A stretch of 64,000 nt of DNA, from positions 1-64,000 of the forward strand of contig JASJFT010000218.1 in the NCBI GenBank assembly GCA_030770425.1, in the 5' to 3' direction. A model generated the notes under the pieces. It was not told the origin of the DNA and made no database searches. It saw only the letters and a program-made list of their open reading frames with translations. Source of the stretch: Darksidea phi (Eukaryota > Ascomycota > Dothideomycetes > Pleosporales > Lentitheciaceae). Of this stretch, positions 23,955 through 35,389 are shown one piece after another (the stretch's first letter is position 1; each line of letters begins with the position of its first letter). The translations under genes were made by a program, and so were the position numbers.

Positions 23955-24708
23955 TAAGGGCATGTGACTATGAGCTTGCTTTGGGCGCCACTGCTCATCT
24001 CACACCGCCCCCAGGCGAGATTGAAACCGACCCCAGGCCTGTGGTATACGCGTTGCAGGATCGATTCGCGCCTCTCTGCTCCTTTTCGGCCGCATTGAAA
24101 CGATAGAACTTGGTATGGACTGCACAGAACATTTGGCTTGGTTGTTTGGTGCATCAAGCATTAAGCTCGCACGGATCTGCCGCTGTCAAGGTGACGCTTG
24201 AGGCGTCTGTCAAGTGACAATGCTGACACTGGTGTCATACCTTTCCCGATGACCCGACGAGAGGCTTCTCGGGCGGCGCGGCGCGTGCCTAGCCTATCCC
24301 CTCAGGTCGGAATGCGGGATCGGGTCGTGGCCACTGCCCAAGGTCTAGCGCAACCATTTTCATAAAAGAGCCGCTGTTGACTGACTCAGTCATCCACTGT
24401 ATTTGTCAATGTACGGGCCGATTGTTTGACAATTGGATACCACAAGAATCATCACGGCCTTGTGTTGGTGAGCCTTCCTTGAAGACACATGTAGGAACTG
24501 ATGTGCTTGCAGAGAGCGGTCGTCCTTGACACAGCTTCAACTGAATACCTGAGGCTCTTCTTGCATGTACCAAGTACCCTGCGACTTAGGCATGACAGCA
24601 TCATACTTTTCTTCACCTTCGTTTGGTGTTGCGCTCGACCGCTCGTGCATCGTCCTAGCTGGCATCCAGTGAAGTGAGCCCGGCACTCCGCTCCCCAATG
24701 AACACGGC

Positions 24709-25109
24709 TCATCTTTCGATATTCGTCCACCTCGCACGTTCGGCATTGCCTGGGTACATTTCCAGAGAACCGAGAAAAGGCGCACCGATGGAGAAGATCT
24801 TATGCTTGTCACGGACGGTGATGTGCTTTGATTTCGCTTGCGCAGTCGGCAAATGGGGCCTCGTCGCGTGGTCAAACAACTTGGCGATACGCCTTCCTAG
24901 CGTTTCCATTCGTGCCCATGCACCCGCAGCATTTTTCTACTCCTTGTTGTCACTTGGCTTAGTGAGCAGGCTCTTGAGACGCGAGTCCAACTTGCGGCTC
25001 GCTTTCACATTTGAAGCAATGGCACGATACGCCTTGTCTTCCAGTACAGACTGTCCGCTCAAACTATTACCCGCGTGGTCTTTTGTGGCGGATGAGCTCT
25101 TGAAACCTT
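24709..25109 (-). pseudogene. Possible decayed ORF with in-frame stop
   Basis: On the minus strand a Lys/Arg-rich helical frame runs from about 25109 (acceptor-like CTACAAG) through KASRKLDSRLKSLLTK, hits a TAG at 24937-24939, and continues in the same frame through METLGRRIAKLFDHAT to a TGA at 24709. The even character on both sides of the stop suggests a disabled gene. No family was assigned. Confidence 0.3.
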
Positions 25110-25120
25110 GTAGGACTTAG

Positions 25121-26995
25121 ATGGCCGAATCTTTGACTTATTTCCAAGCATACCGTTCTACGTTGAGTGGTCTTCCCACTCATTGATCCCCATGTGTACG
25201 CCCTAAGTGCAGTCTGTTAGTATGAAAATAATTCCGCGCCTTTACCCTACAAGCCATCAAGGTCCAGCAACAGTACACTCTTTTCCATATACTGATCTTG
25301 CGCTCCCCTTCTGGTAGCCACTCACCAACCAAAATTTGACCTGCAAATGCAAAAGCAGTGCCCTATTCCGCTAATATCTAACGCAACGCCGCAAGAAACT
25401 AGCCAGCAAAACTCCACAACCTAGGTTATACAGTAAATAGGCGGCAAGCATATCCATGGCACATTGCGTTCGAGCATTAGCTGAATGCGAAGAAGACACG
25501 ATTTCCTCGAATGCTAGGTGTTTTTTAATGTATGGAAATTGCTCGACGGAATGCTTCAATATTACCTAACTATTAATCAATTCACCAATATTACTCTATT
25601 GGGCCTAGCGTAGCCACGCTAAGACCAATACACAGTTAGTTTCTACGCCAGCGCACAGTCGAATTCCAACCCTCTACAGTGGCCTAGATTGACTGTAGCA
25701 GTTGGTGGCGAGCTCGCGGAATCGTTAGCAAGCACTTCGCAACTAGCTCTAGATACCACGTACTTGTTAACGACATGCGCAACGTGGGAGTAAACAATCC
25801 AGGAGCCGTAATGTCCAATATTACTCTAGAAATAGACTGGATTCCTTAAAGTCCCCGGCGGCGCGCGATCTGAAGACTCAAACTCGTCTTTGCAAAAGGC
25901 GTAACAGTGAGTTAATGGGATAACGTCAGCGCGCGACAAGCATGCGGGGGATTCTAGAAGCGATAGAGTTGGCGAGGAGGGGGATAATGCAGGCGCGGCA
26001 CATACTTCTTAAGTCGCATAGAGACGATGTACTAAAGCAACTTCGCCTTCTTGATGGCGGCGTAGACGGTGCCCCTGCTTCGGTGGTATTGGCGATCTTC
26101 GAGAGCAGCACCTAGTCCGGGCACGTACGGCAGTAATAAAAGAGCGTCAACCCTTCTCAAAAAACCAGTTTTCTTCGCCAAAGCAATATTCGAAGGACGT
26201 AGGATATGAGTAAAATATAGATACGATGCGAATGACCAACAAGAGATGTGGAGATGGCATCGAGAGTAGATATGAGCAAATAATAGTACACCAGGAAAGC
26301 AGAAGCCACCCGTCATGAAAAGCATGCATCTACGAAATGTAACAAGCCAGCGGAAGAAGGGTATTAAAGAAGACCAACCTTGGCGGAAAGAGCAAAAGCA
26401 ACAACCCATGTAACCCGCCCCTGTTTATACCAGTCCCATTCTCATTCCCAAAACCCAGGAGTTTCCACACACATTCCGCTGAACCTGACTCCTAATGCTC
26501 CCTCCCGGATGCTCCAGGTGGCATTGTATGCCTTCCAGCCCAATGCTCCATCGTCAACGCTAATCTCCGAGTCTAAAGTGTGAAAGACAAATTTGGAGTT
26601 GAAATATCGAAAGAAAAATACTATACTGAGCAAAAAAGATCATCTCTGAAGAATAGGAAGAAGGGAAGTGAAAGACAAAGAAGAAGCGACGGGAAAAAAC
26701 CAGGGCCCTTCACGCAGATCCAAAAGAAGTAAAGGGTGAATGAGCTACTGAGAAAACCACGAGTAGATTCAGGTCATTAGACCGACGGCCGGCTGGTGAC
26801 ACTCAAACCGATCTACAGAATCCCGTGGGGTACTTGTAGTGTTGAATATGACAACACGTCAGAACTTGTCGAAGCTAACAGTTACGAGAGAATCGCAAGG
26901 CTATGATGGATATGTCGAAACTCGTTCAGCCATTCGGGAGCCACGGTTCCGTAGTATATACGATGTTGATAGGCGTCATAGATGCGTATATTTAC
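25121..26995. other. Intergenic, 1.9 kb, no supported gene
   Basis: Includes the 3' flank of the C2H2 gene. A 125-codon minus-strand ORF at 26032-26409 is hydrophobic but featureless and was not accepted. Confidence 0.5.
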
Positions 26996-28742
26996 TCAGA
27001 CCTGGTTGCAATACAGCCCGGCTGTTGGAATAGACGGATATGCCAAGGTTGTCCTTTTTGAATGGGAGGTAGGTATGCGAGTACTCGGAGAAATTTCGGG
27101 ATGCTCTATGCCGAATGATTGCTGAGATCTCTTCCCATGTAGCCACCCCCTGCTCTTGTTCATAATGCGCTTATGGCATGACTTCTTAGAGTCGGATGCT
27201 GGTGCGTTATCGTGGGTGGTGGACGGGGGCGGGAGTGGTGGCGTTGGATTGCAAGAAGTAAGTGTGGATTCGTGGATGACCTGCTCCACGCTCAGGAGCT
27301 CGTGAGCGGCATCGATTTCTTCACACTGGTATGTGCCCTGAGGTTCGTAGTCGGATAAGGGTGGCGCTTCTGACATCGGATAGCTGTTTCTATAGTCAGA
27401 TGAACATGTCGGCATCTCGTTCGTCATTGGCTGCGCACTTCCGAAAAAAGGAGGGGCTTGAGGAAGCGACGAGTCTAATTCAAGGTGCTGGAGCGGATCC
27501 CCAAACGAAGTGGGCGTGTTTCGAAATGTACTAGAAGCCATAGCAGGCGGTGGTGGTGGGAGAAAGGGTAGAGGTGATAGTGGAGATGTTGTCGGAGCAG
27601 GTATGCTTGGCTGTGGTGATCCGGCGAAGAAGACCTCTCGGAGGAATGCTTCCAGGCTTGTACCAAACTGCAAGTATTCCAATTTCTGCTTCATTTCTCG
27701 GGTGTTTCTTGGGTCCCATGTCAGTTGAGACTGGAGTACACTGAATCGGGGTCCCAGATCATTGTAGACTTCTTTCCACGTCCACGCAATGACGCTTTGC
27801 TTGAGCAGGTTCCGAATGGTCCTGTCATAGCTCCACGCAGTATGTCCTTTCTGCATGTGGGTTGAAACGTGGTCGCAAAAGGCTTTCCAAGTATCGTTTA
27901 GCTCGCGACAATTCTCGAATCCGCAAGCATAGACGCGCAGTTGCTGTCTAACCTCTTTGCAGTCGCGAGGAAACACTTGACCATTATGATCCTTCTTCAG
28001 GTGTTGTTTGAACGGGAGGCCTTGGTAGAAGATCATGCCGCAATCTTTGTATTGACAATGCCACTCGTTTCCTGTTCCGGCGTGGTAGTCCTCTTGGTGT
28101 CGCTTCCAGTCCTGTTTGGTCTTGATGATCTTGAACTTGCCCAGTTCATAACAGAACGTGCAGAAGTGATTCAGTTTGGCTAGTCCATTTGCCTGAATGG
28201 TAGATGAATTTGGTGGATGTCCGACCAAAGGAGACTCGTCATGAGCCTTTCGCAGAGTCTCTTGTCGTAGACATGGCTGTGGCGTATTGCGCCTGTTTGT
28301 AGAAGGGTACGTGGGCCAGAGATGGGTGCTGGTTGGCTGGCCAGGGCGGTGAGGAAGCTCCTCGTGATAATAACCCCCAAGATTGTAGGTTGGGTACGCG
28401 TCGATGGCGGTCGTCTGATCGCTGGCGATCGAGCCTTGGGGAGTGGACCGTCCGGATTCATAAAGTGTTGGAGCGGAGGAGCTCAAAGTTGAACGGTCGA
28501 TATCGAAGGAGTCGTTGCCTGCACCAACATGAGTCAATGATTTTCAATGGACCGTGAAACTCCCTCGTACCGGAAGCGAGCGTGTCAGTCAAGTCAGCGT
28601 TGCTTGCGTCATCAGAAGACTCGAGAAGCCGGTCAATCTCATTACGCAGCTGACGTAGTCGCTCAGGATGGCCCTGCTGAGCTAGCTGCTGGAGACGCCA
28701 GAGCAGGTCTGCTGCATTCCCTTCTTCGTTTGCAGGATGCAT
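26996..28742 (-). CDS. C2H2 zinc-finger protein, paralogue A
   Basis: Two exons, 28571..28742 and 26996..28518, give 564 residues with a phase 1 intron. Three zinc-finger-like units follow a disordered N terminus: CxxC..H..H at about 177-203, a classical finger at 212-235 (CQYKDCGMIF...HLKKDH), and an irregular one at 256-278 (CGFENC...HVSTH). A conserved helical module follows (IRNLLKQSVIAWTWKEV, then LTWDPRNTREMKQKLE). The C-terminal 200 residues are Pro/Ser-rich and likely disordered. The same architecture recurs at 43767-45729. It is probably a nuclear regulator; DNA binding is not demonstrated because the fingers lack the usual TGEKP linkers. Confidence 0.85.
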
Positions 28743-30198
28743 GGCGTTGTAGCAGTCGACGAATCCTAATCGCGAAGCGGGTAATGCACGCCTGAGCTGG
28801 ATTACCCCCGAAGGTGAGATTAGATTGCGGATGCAAAGAGAGGTCCTCCCAACCCGCTTGAAGGGGAATAAGGCCGGGATGCCGAAAGGATTTCGCTTAT
28901 CGACAAGATGACGGCACGGCTTGAAGCGAGTGTTTGTTCCTTAAGGAGCGAAGGTGGCGGTAAGGACAGTGGGTAAGGAGCCGCAACAGCACCCAGTAGA
29001 TACAATATATCCGTGACTCGCAAGGAAAAATGAAGTTTGTAGTGTTGCGATGCCGTCGTGGAGGCATGAAACTTATAGCAGAGGCGACGAGGGACTTGCG
29101 CCTCCGTTCGTTATAGGCAAGCGCAGGCGGACAATCAGGTGAAGGCAGTCTGGGATGGTGCTCCCACACTTCATGAAGCGTAGCCTTACGCTTTTGGCGT
29201 CATCAAAAGAAATGACGCCACGACTCCTCGCAAAAATGCGATGAACTGCGGGGTGGTAGAGGTGTAACTGACTGGACGCAACAGGAGGCCATTGGCCCTC
29301 GACCCGCAGCTGGAAGCCCTCAATTGGGGACAGTGACGGGAGATGTTTGGGACCCCTGACGAAGGACTATCGAGGATGCAGACTCCTGCAGGTACAGTGC
29401 GCACGGATATGGGATCCGCATGCGCTCACGCGTGGCAAAAAGATATCTAGAAGGTTTGAGGCAACAGTAACCCCTGCAAAGCAGAAGCACTAAGCAAATG
29501 GCAGAAGTTTATGTCAAGCCTGCCTTCACCGGAAGACCTGGAACAAACGTGCACCACTCCGTATCTCTTCCAGAATAGTCAGAAAGAGGATAGCGGGGAT
29601 AGGCATGCATGGCTGGCGTAGATGACTGCGGAGCAAGACGCGAGGCGGTGTGACAGTGACCATGAGCGACGTTAATGGGACGAACCGGATGCATAGGGCA
29701 AAACGTAGGGGCAACTTCTGATACTGGTACTGAGGACTATTCACCGATCAGCGGGGCAACATGCGTCTTGCTGCCGAGTCGTGCATGCTGCAGACGGTCA
29801 CATCCCGTTCCGTGCTCTTTGCCTTGGGCTGGCGACGTCGGTTCCGCAAGCCTCGGGGCTCCGTCCGGGCCTGAACCGCAGTTCTGCGGCAGTGCCGATC
29901 AGTGGAGGCGTTGCGTGGGCGTCTTCGATGGAGGCTTCCCTGGCTTCTTCCCTGGCTTCTCGAAGAGCGGCAGATCGTGTGCGCTCTTCTATGTCCATTC
30001 TCCACTTGTTTGGAACAACAGGCTGCGCAACTTCACATGGGCACAACCAGCCAGCCACAGCGGCAAGTTACGACGACTCCAAAAGTGAGGCAGCCATAGA
30101 CAGGAGTAGAAAAGAGCCGCAAAGGACGCTTCATTGGGTGTGAAAGAGAGGGACGAAGTTAGAGTTGGAATCCTCCTAGCTAAGTTTCATGGCTAAAT
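28743..30198. other. Intergenic upstream of C2H2 paralogue A
   Basis: Contains the promoter of the C2H2 gene. Overlapping GC-rich ORFs at 29675-30143 exist in several frames with no family signal. Confidence 0.5.
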
Positions 30199-30804
30199 TC
30201 AAATGCGGCATAGCGCCGTCTGGTCCTGACTCAACCCACACAAGAGCAGAGCCTCATCATCATCCACCTGGTACTGCATGACGTGCGAGACATGTCGGAC
30301 CCCCGTCACCTTCGAGAGCTGTACCGCGTTCTCAGTCATAGGTATGGTTTCTACGTGGCCTACCATTTCCCATGCTAGCTCGCTAAAATATCGGCTCTCG
30401 AACGTCTGACTATTCCTGAGAAAGCAGACCAGCAAGTACGCATGCGGTAAGTCGAGATACGGCGAGGATGGCATGCGTGTAAATAGAAAACTGCACGCAG
30501 AATCAGTTACTCCTTGAGGAGGAGGAGGTGCAAGGCCGTCGAAATGAGCGTATCTTCGCTTTCTGCATTGGTAGCACTTGTTGCAACACCTAGAGCCTTC
30601 CATCTCAAGGAACTTTCATACTGCTCGCCAGAACTCATAGTAGACATGCTTGATTCCATCGGAGCTTGATCGATCTAAGGGCCGGCAACAATAACCTTCC
30701 CCTTTCAGCATAACAACCGCCACTCTCGAATTGACCATTGCGAGCTTCCAACCAACGGGCCGGAGTCCTCTCAGCACGCTCATCCCCGGCAGTAACACAC
30801 ACAA
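30199..30804 (-). pseudogene. Possible small gene, interrupted or spliced
   Basis: One minus-strand frame is open from 30804 to a TGA at about 30616 and continues to 30199. The N-terminal part reads GWKLAMVNSRVAVVML and HVYYEFWRAV, and the later part is Cys-rich (CCNKCYQCRKRR). A GTATGA donor just before the stop could splice to an ATGCAG acceptor ~57 nt on, giving a short alternative C terminus. No family was recognised. It could be a live two-exon gene, a relic or chance. Confidence 0.25.
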
Positions 30805-32775
30805 GGTCCAGATGCTGAGTCCTGGCTCTCCTCGGTCCTCTGTCAGAACCTACACCACTTCCTCATCGCTGAAACCTGGTCCCTACTTACTCCACCCTTA
30901 GGCGCTATGACCAAAGTCTATCCCCTATACCGGGATTACGCCCCCTTCATTTGTCGAAGCAGTCACGCAAGCTCTGAATGACAGCTACATCCCCATCACA
31001 GCCCCTGCGCCAACAGGTGTGTAATCCGCGCTGCACATCACCGACCTGTCAAAACTCTATTACGTGCTTCCGACCGAAGACAAGCCGCTTTCTGGGCCGA
31101 CTAGGTGTGAAAGACCTCTACGATCTCAGGGGCATCCTAACTAATGGAGAGCGCCGCAACTACCGCGAGATGATCGACTGGACACTGCAGAAGTCAATCG
31201 CCATGGGTGCTGTGGGGGTTAGCAAAACGAAAATAATGTAACTTGCGCTCGGAGAAGCTCCATGATCGATTACGTTGACCTTCTTGCACATTTGGATTCA
31301 AGAGAGACGGATACCAACATCCTTACAGTGCTGCTGATCTAGCTATCTACGAGTGGCTCGACCAAGGCACTAGCTTTGTGACAGGAAGTTTAATCAGTCT
31401 CCCCTCGCAAGCAAACGGCCCCTTTGAGACACCTATCACTAATTCGTCTCTCCCGCCTGATGCATGCTCACTGCAACACTGATTTTCGATAGCCCCGACC
31501 TGCTCACGCGTCCCACAAAACTTCTCCAGGCAACGTACAAGGCCTGATATCCTTCCCAATCGCAGATGTCGTCCCCCAAAGCCATCAATCTACCGACAAA
31601 TCCTGGCCCGTTGGGAAAGCTACAAGCATGTCCATCTATACTCCTTCCTCAATATTCCCCGCCACCTTCTCGGCGCAGCCGTTTCCACTGTCGATATGGA
31701 CACAACGTTTAGCGCCTATACGAGTACCACCGAAAGAACCAGCGCCGACATCGACCTCGCATACTCATACACCACAAACTACGAACTATACCGCCTCTTC
31801 GGCTTCCCTATCTACAGGCCCTACTACTCAAGTTCGGCAAATTGCCCTACTGTACCCATGGCACATTCTCGCTGGACCCGCGGTGCATCTATCTCCCTCT
31901 ACGTATACAAATTTACAACTAAATCTACTAAACCTTGCGATTCCCCTTCCGCAGCACGGTCGTCCCCTCTACCCCATGGATGCCAAGCGGAAGATCATTG
32001 CGGCACTTACAGTCCCCCTGCGTCTGGTATCTTCAGCGCAGAGTTTCTGGGAACCCAAACGTCCGTCATAGCCACAGTGCTGTACTACAAGGCGCCAACT
32101 GGCGAGCGGACGTAATGTAGTAGGGCAAGTGGTATGAGCAAGACGTCGCCCAACACAGTGTGGACATGGAGTATCTACGGGGCTTGGGGAAGGAGGAGAA
32201 ATAAGAACTGAGGGAGATTGCTCGATGGGGCAAATAGTAACGAAATCTCAAGGGAGAGCGAAGCTGCGATGGGGAGAACTGCTCACGGCGAATTAGATAG
32301 TAAAACGAAGAAGAACCTCAAGCGCCAATAAGGCAGAACCAGTCGCTAAGCGAATATTAGCAGAGCTGCGCCTCAACATACTCAGCCTTATTCCAATCCC
32401 CACCAGTACACGAGGCTGAATTGACACCTCGATTGAAGCCTAAGGTACCGACTAGCTGGCCTTTAGACGCAAAAGTGGTGTTTATGGTAGCCTAAGATGA
32501 AAAGAGTTCCAGAAAATACGAAGTCGAAGTCTCTATCGTGATGGTGATGGTGATCTTTTTCAGCGAGGTGGTACACGTGACTGCCGCTTCACGAGAGTCT
32601 TGGCACGCTCTACTGCCACTTCGTATGAGTACTTCAATCACACAGTCGGCCAAATCACTACATAGTAACGCGCCCATTCGCTTCAACAGAGAATATACTC
32701 GCCTTATCAGGATCCACCCGCATCAAGCGCAAGAGAACCACAAGAACAAGAACTAAGGCCACGAAAATCAAATCC
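30805..32775. other. Intergenic with decayed-looking plus-strand ORFs
   Basis: Frames at 30978-31241 (KDLYDLRGILTNGERRNY) and 31628-32115 have protein-like texture but stop codons and frame changes every 100-250 bases. They may be remnants of one enzyme gene. No domain could be named. Confidence 0.35.
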
Positions 32776-33843
32776 ATGATACAATCGGATCCTCCGCCTT
32801 TGTCTTCGGCCGTCATGCCTAAGACAGGATTGCCAGCACGGACCGGCCCGTTCCGTTTCCTTGACTTACCGGCTGAGATGCGACTGGCAGTGTATCAGTG
32901 TCTTCTCCCCCACAACTTGCTCGTCGGTTTCGACTTCACAAATGAGCTCCCACAATTGAGCGCGAGAGTCGCAGGCAGCGAAGCCGAGATCATTGCCAAT
33001 GGCTATGCGTACACGAAGTGGAAAGTGACGGCCTGGGAGGGCAGCAGTGCGGATAGCGGCGGCAAGAAGGCGTTCCATGTCAGGGGTGGGACGGCTTTGT
33101 TTCTTGTCAATCGGTTCGTCTCAAATGAAGCGCGCGGTAATTTATATACTTCTCTCGAGTCAGCATGGCAATTTGGCTGACTTCCTCAAGCGGTCCTTTA
33201 CGGCTCCAATACCTTTCAACTCGACATAGATGGCCTCCCTCACTATCCAATTTCCCTTTCTTCCCCGCTCATCTTCGGTCCCCTGGGCCTACCTCACCGC
33301 CTCGGCCTACTACGTAATCTGCGTAGTATAGTACTTGATGTATACATCAACGACGCAGATCACTGGAACGTAAAACGTCACCGCGCCCGTCTACAGCACT
33401 TCGTCAGCATAATCAAGCAACACGCCGACGACAGCGCCCAGTGCTCTCTACTGAAGACACTACGCGTACAACTCCGCTCACGAGAGCGCGTCATCCGCTC
33501 CAGCGAAAAATTCATGGTCGCGCTCGAGGAACTAGCCGCGTTGCGGGGCATTGAGGAAGTTGCCGTTACGGGCGTGGAAGATTGGTTCGCAAGGTGTCTG
33601 GAATGCTGTATCAAGGGCCACGGAGGCGATGTGCAGGAGGCGGATTGGCCGCTTGTCGAGGTGAAAAAGAAGCAAGATTGTCTAGGCAGGGCGAAGAGGG
33701 TTTGGGTTACTACGAGGAAGTGGTATAATTTTACCCTCGATTGGGAAGAGTTTGCCCGGCGAAATGGGATCGATTTACCGCGGGATATCGAGGAGGTAGC
33801 TTGTTACGATAGGGTTAGTGGTGGAAGCTCGGATTGTATATAG
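32776..33843 (+). CDS. F-box-like / 2EXR-like protein
   Basis: Two exons, 32776..33136 and 33191..33843, give 337 residues with a phase 1 intron. Residues about 30-50 (FRFLDLPAEMRLAVYQCLL) match the LPxE(L/M)R..(I/V)Y core of the F-box-like and 2EXR motifs frequent in fungal proteins. The remainder alternates helices and strands ending in an acidic tail, without clear leucine-rich repeats. The family includes SCF-ligase adaptors, but most fungal members have no known target. Met 32815 is an alternative start closer to the domain. It is convergent with thymidylate synthase. Confidence 0.8.
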
Positions 33844-34131
33844 ATAGGATGAGAGGGGAGTAGTTGACCTTTAAGTACTGCGAACGCGCGTGGTAGGACG
33901 GCGAGAAGCGGTGCTTGGGTTGTGCAAGGACGTTGAGAGTCGTGTTGATGAGGGATCCCAGGATGAGAATGAAGACGAGGCCCCTTTGTCAGTCCTTTCA
34001 ATTATTCAACAAGCAAGAAGAGCACCACTTTCTAGTTGCCCATGATAAATACACTGATATTCTACATACACAAGACCATCTACGACCTTTCAGCAATTCG
34101 CAATAGATAATGGCAACGCTACATATGCATA

Positions 34132-35181
34132 CTATACACTCATTTTCATAGCAATCGTCGGATGCGGCTTGTACCCCGCCAGCTCAAACTCCTCAGCCTT
34201 CCATCCATCAATGGAGCATCCAATCTCCCTATTTATTTTCAAGGAAGGGAAGTCCCTCGGTTCCCTCTCCAACTGCACCTTCAGCGCATCCACATGGTCG
34301 ACATACACATGCGCATCGCCCATGGTATGCGTGAATGTTCCAGGGGTAAGATCGCACACATGAGCCAGCATATGCGTGAGCAGAGAATAACTCGCGATAT
34401 TGAAAGGGACACCGAGTCCCATATCGCAAGAGCGCTGGTAGAGGAGGGAGTGTAGGACGCCCCGTGGTTTCTCCTCGCCTTCTTTAGCCCGAGGGCACGA
34501 GACATAGAACTGCGCAAACATATGGCAAGGTGGTAGCGCCATCTTCTTCAAATCTGCCGGATTCCACGCACTCAATATAATCCGTCTGTCGTACGGATTC
34601 TTCTTCAGCTTCTCCACCACCTCTGCCAACTGGTCTACGCCCTGCCCCGTATAATCTTTACCATGCCCTTTGTATTCAGCGCCAAAATGGCGCCACTGGA
34701 ACCCATATACCGGTCCCAAATCACCTTCTTCGTGGTGCGTCAACCCCACACTATCGAGGTACTCCCGACTCCCGTTGCCGTCCCATATCTTGATGCCAGC
34801 TTCAGATAGCGATTTGGAATGCGTAGAGCCGGCGACAAACCATATCAGTTCTGCAATGACGGCGCGGGTGAAGACGCGTTTTGTAGTCAGGAGGGGGAGG
34901 ATGAGCTCTGGAGGCTGTGAGGGGTCTGGGGCGGGTCGCGAGAGGGTGAATTTCATTTGAGGTGGGGCGAAGATAGAGTATGTGCCGGTGCCGGTACGGT
35001 CGGGGCGATGCTCGCCGTCACGAAGGATGTCGCGTATTAGGTTGAGGTATTGGTATTCTTCGTGGGGAGAGGTTGCCATTGTGGGGGTGGGGTTGCTGGG
35101 GATGCTTTTTGTTGGGGTTTCTTTGGCGGGTTCGGAGGGATTGGAGGGCATGATAACGGGCTCGATGGCGGCGGGGGGCAT
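34132..35181 (-). CDS. Thymidylate synthase
   Basis: Intronless, 349 residues, on the minus strand. It converts dUMP and 5,10-methylene-tetrahydrofolate to dTMP and dihydrofolate. Motifs are in the expected order: phosphate-binding [41 protein letters not shown], the catalytic nucleophile in [11 protein letters not shown] (Cys219), [18 protein letters not shown], and HVYVDHV near the dUMP site, ending [10 protein letters not shown]. The first ~40 residues are Pro/Thr/Ser-rich and non-homologous to bacterial ThyA; the Met at residue 35 ([12 protein letters not shown]) is an alternative start. It shares a short divergent promoter with the coiled-coil gene at 35390. Confidence 0.97.
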   Translation of the reverse strand: MPPAAIEPVIMPSNPSEPAKETPTKSIPSNPTPTMATSPHEEYQYLNLIRDILRDGEHRPDRTGTGTYSIFAPPQMKFTLSRPAPDPSQPPELILPLLTTKRVFTRAVIAELIWFVAGSTHSKSLSEAGIKIWDGNGSREYLDSVGLTHHEEGDLGPVYGFQWRHFGAEYKGHGKDYTGQGVDQLAEVVEKLKKNPYDRRIILSAWNPADLKKMALPPCHMFAQFYVSCPRAKEGEEKPRGVLHSLLYQRSCDMGLGVPFNIASYSLLTHMLAHVCDLTPGTFTHTMGDAHVYVDHVDALKVQLEREPRDFPSLKINREIGCSIDGWKAEEFELAGYKPHPTIAMKMSV

Positions 35182-35389
35182 GATGAGACGATCGGCGGTA
35201 GAAAGAGGTGGAATTGTGTTCGGTAGCAGAGTAACGGCGCCGAAATGGAAAATCGAGTCCCGCGAAAACGCGTCTGGGGGCGCGACTGCGCGAGTGGTTG
35301 TTGCAGTCTGCCGAATTAAACTCCAGGGCGCTAGGCTTCATTGGTACTCACCGCCAAACATCAACACCACAACACTCGCGCCGTACACT
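35182..35389. promoter_or_regulatory. Short bidirectional promoter, thymidylate synthase / coiled-coil gene
   Basis: Only 208 bases separate the two divergent start codons. The segment contains ACGCGT within AAACGCGTCTGG near 35266-35277, the core of the MluI cell-cycle box used by MBF in yeasts. That fits S-phase control of thymidylate synthase by analogy with the yeast CDC21 gene. Functional status is inferred. Confidence 0.5.

Noticed and set aside
24244..24282. Hairpin-like GC segment
   Set aside because: A short imperfect stem only; no terminator or RNA gene evidence.
34982..35389. Upstream extension of the coiled-coil gene's first exon
   Set aside because: It runs antisense into thymidylate synthase coding sequence. 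The ATG at 35390 starts the conserved helical domain.
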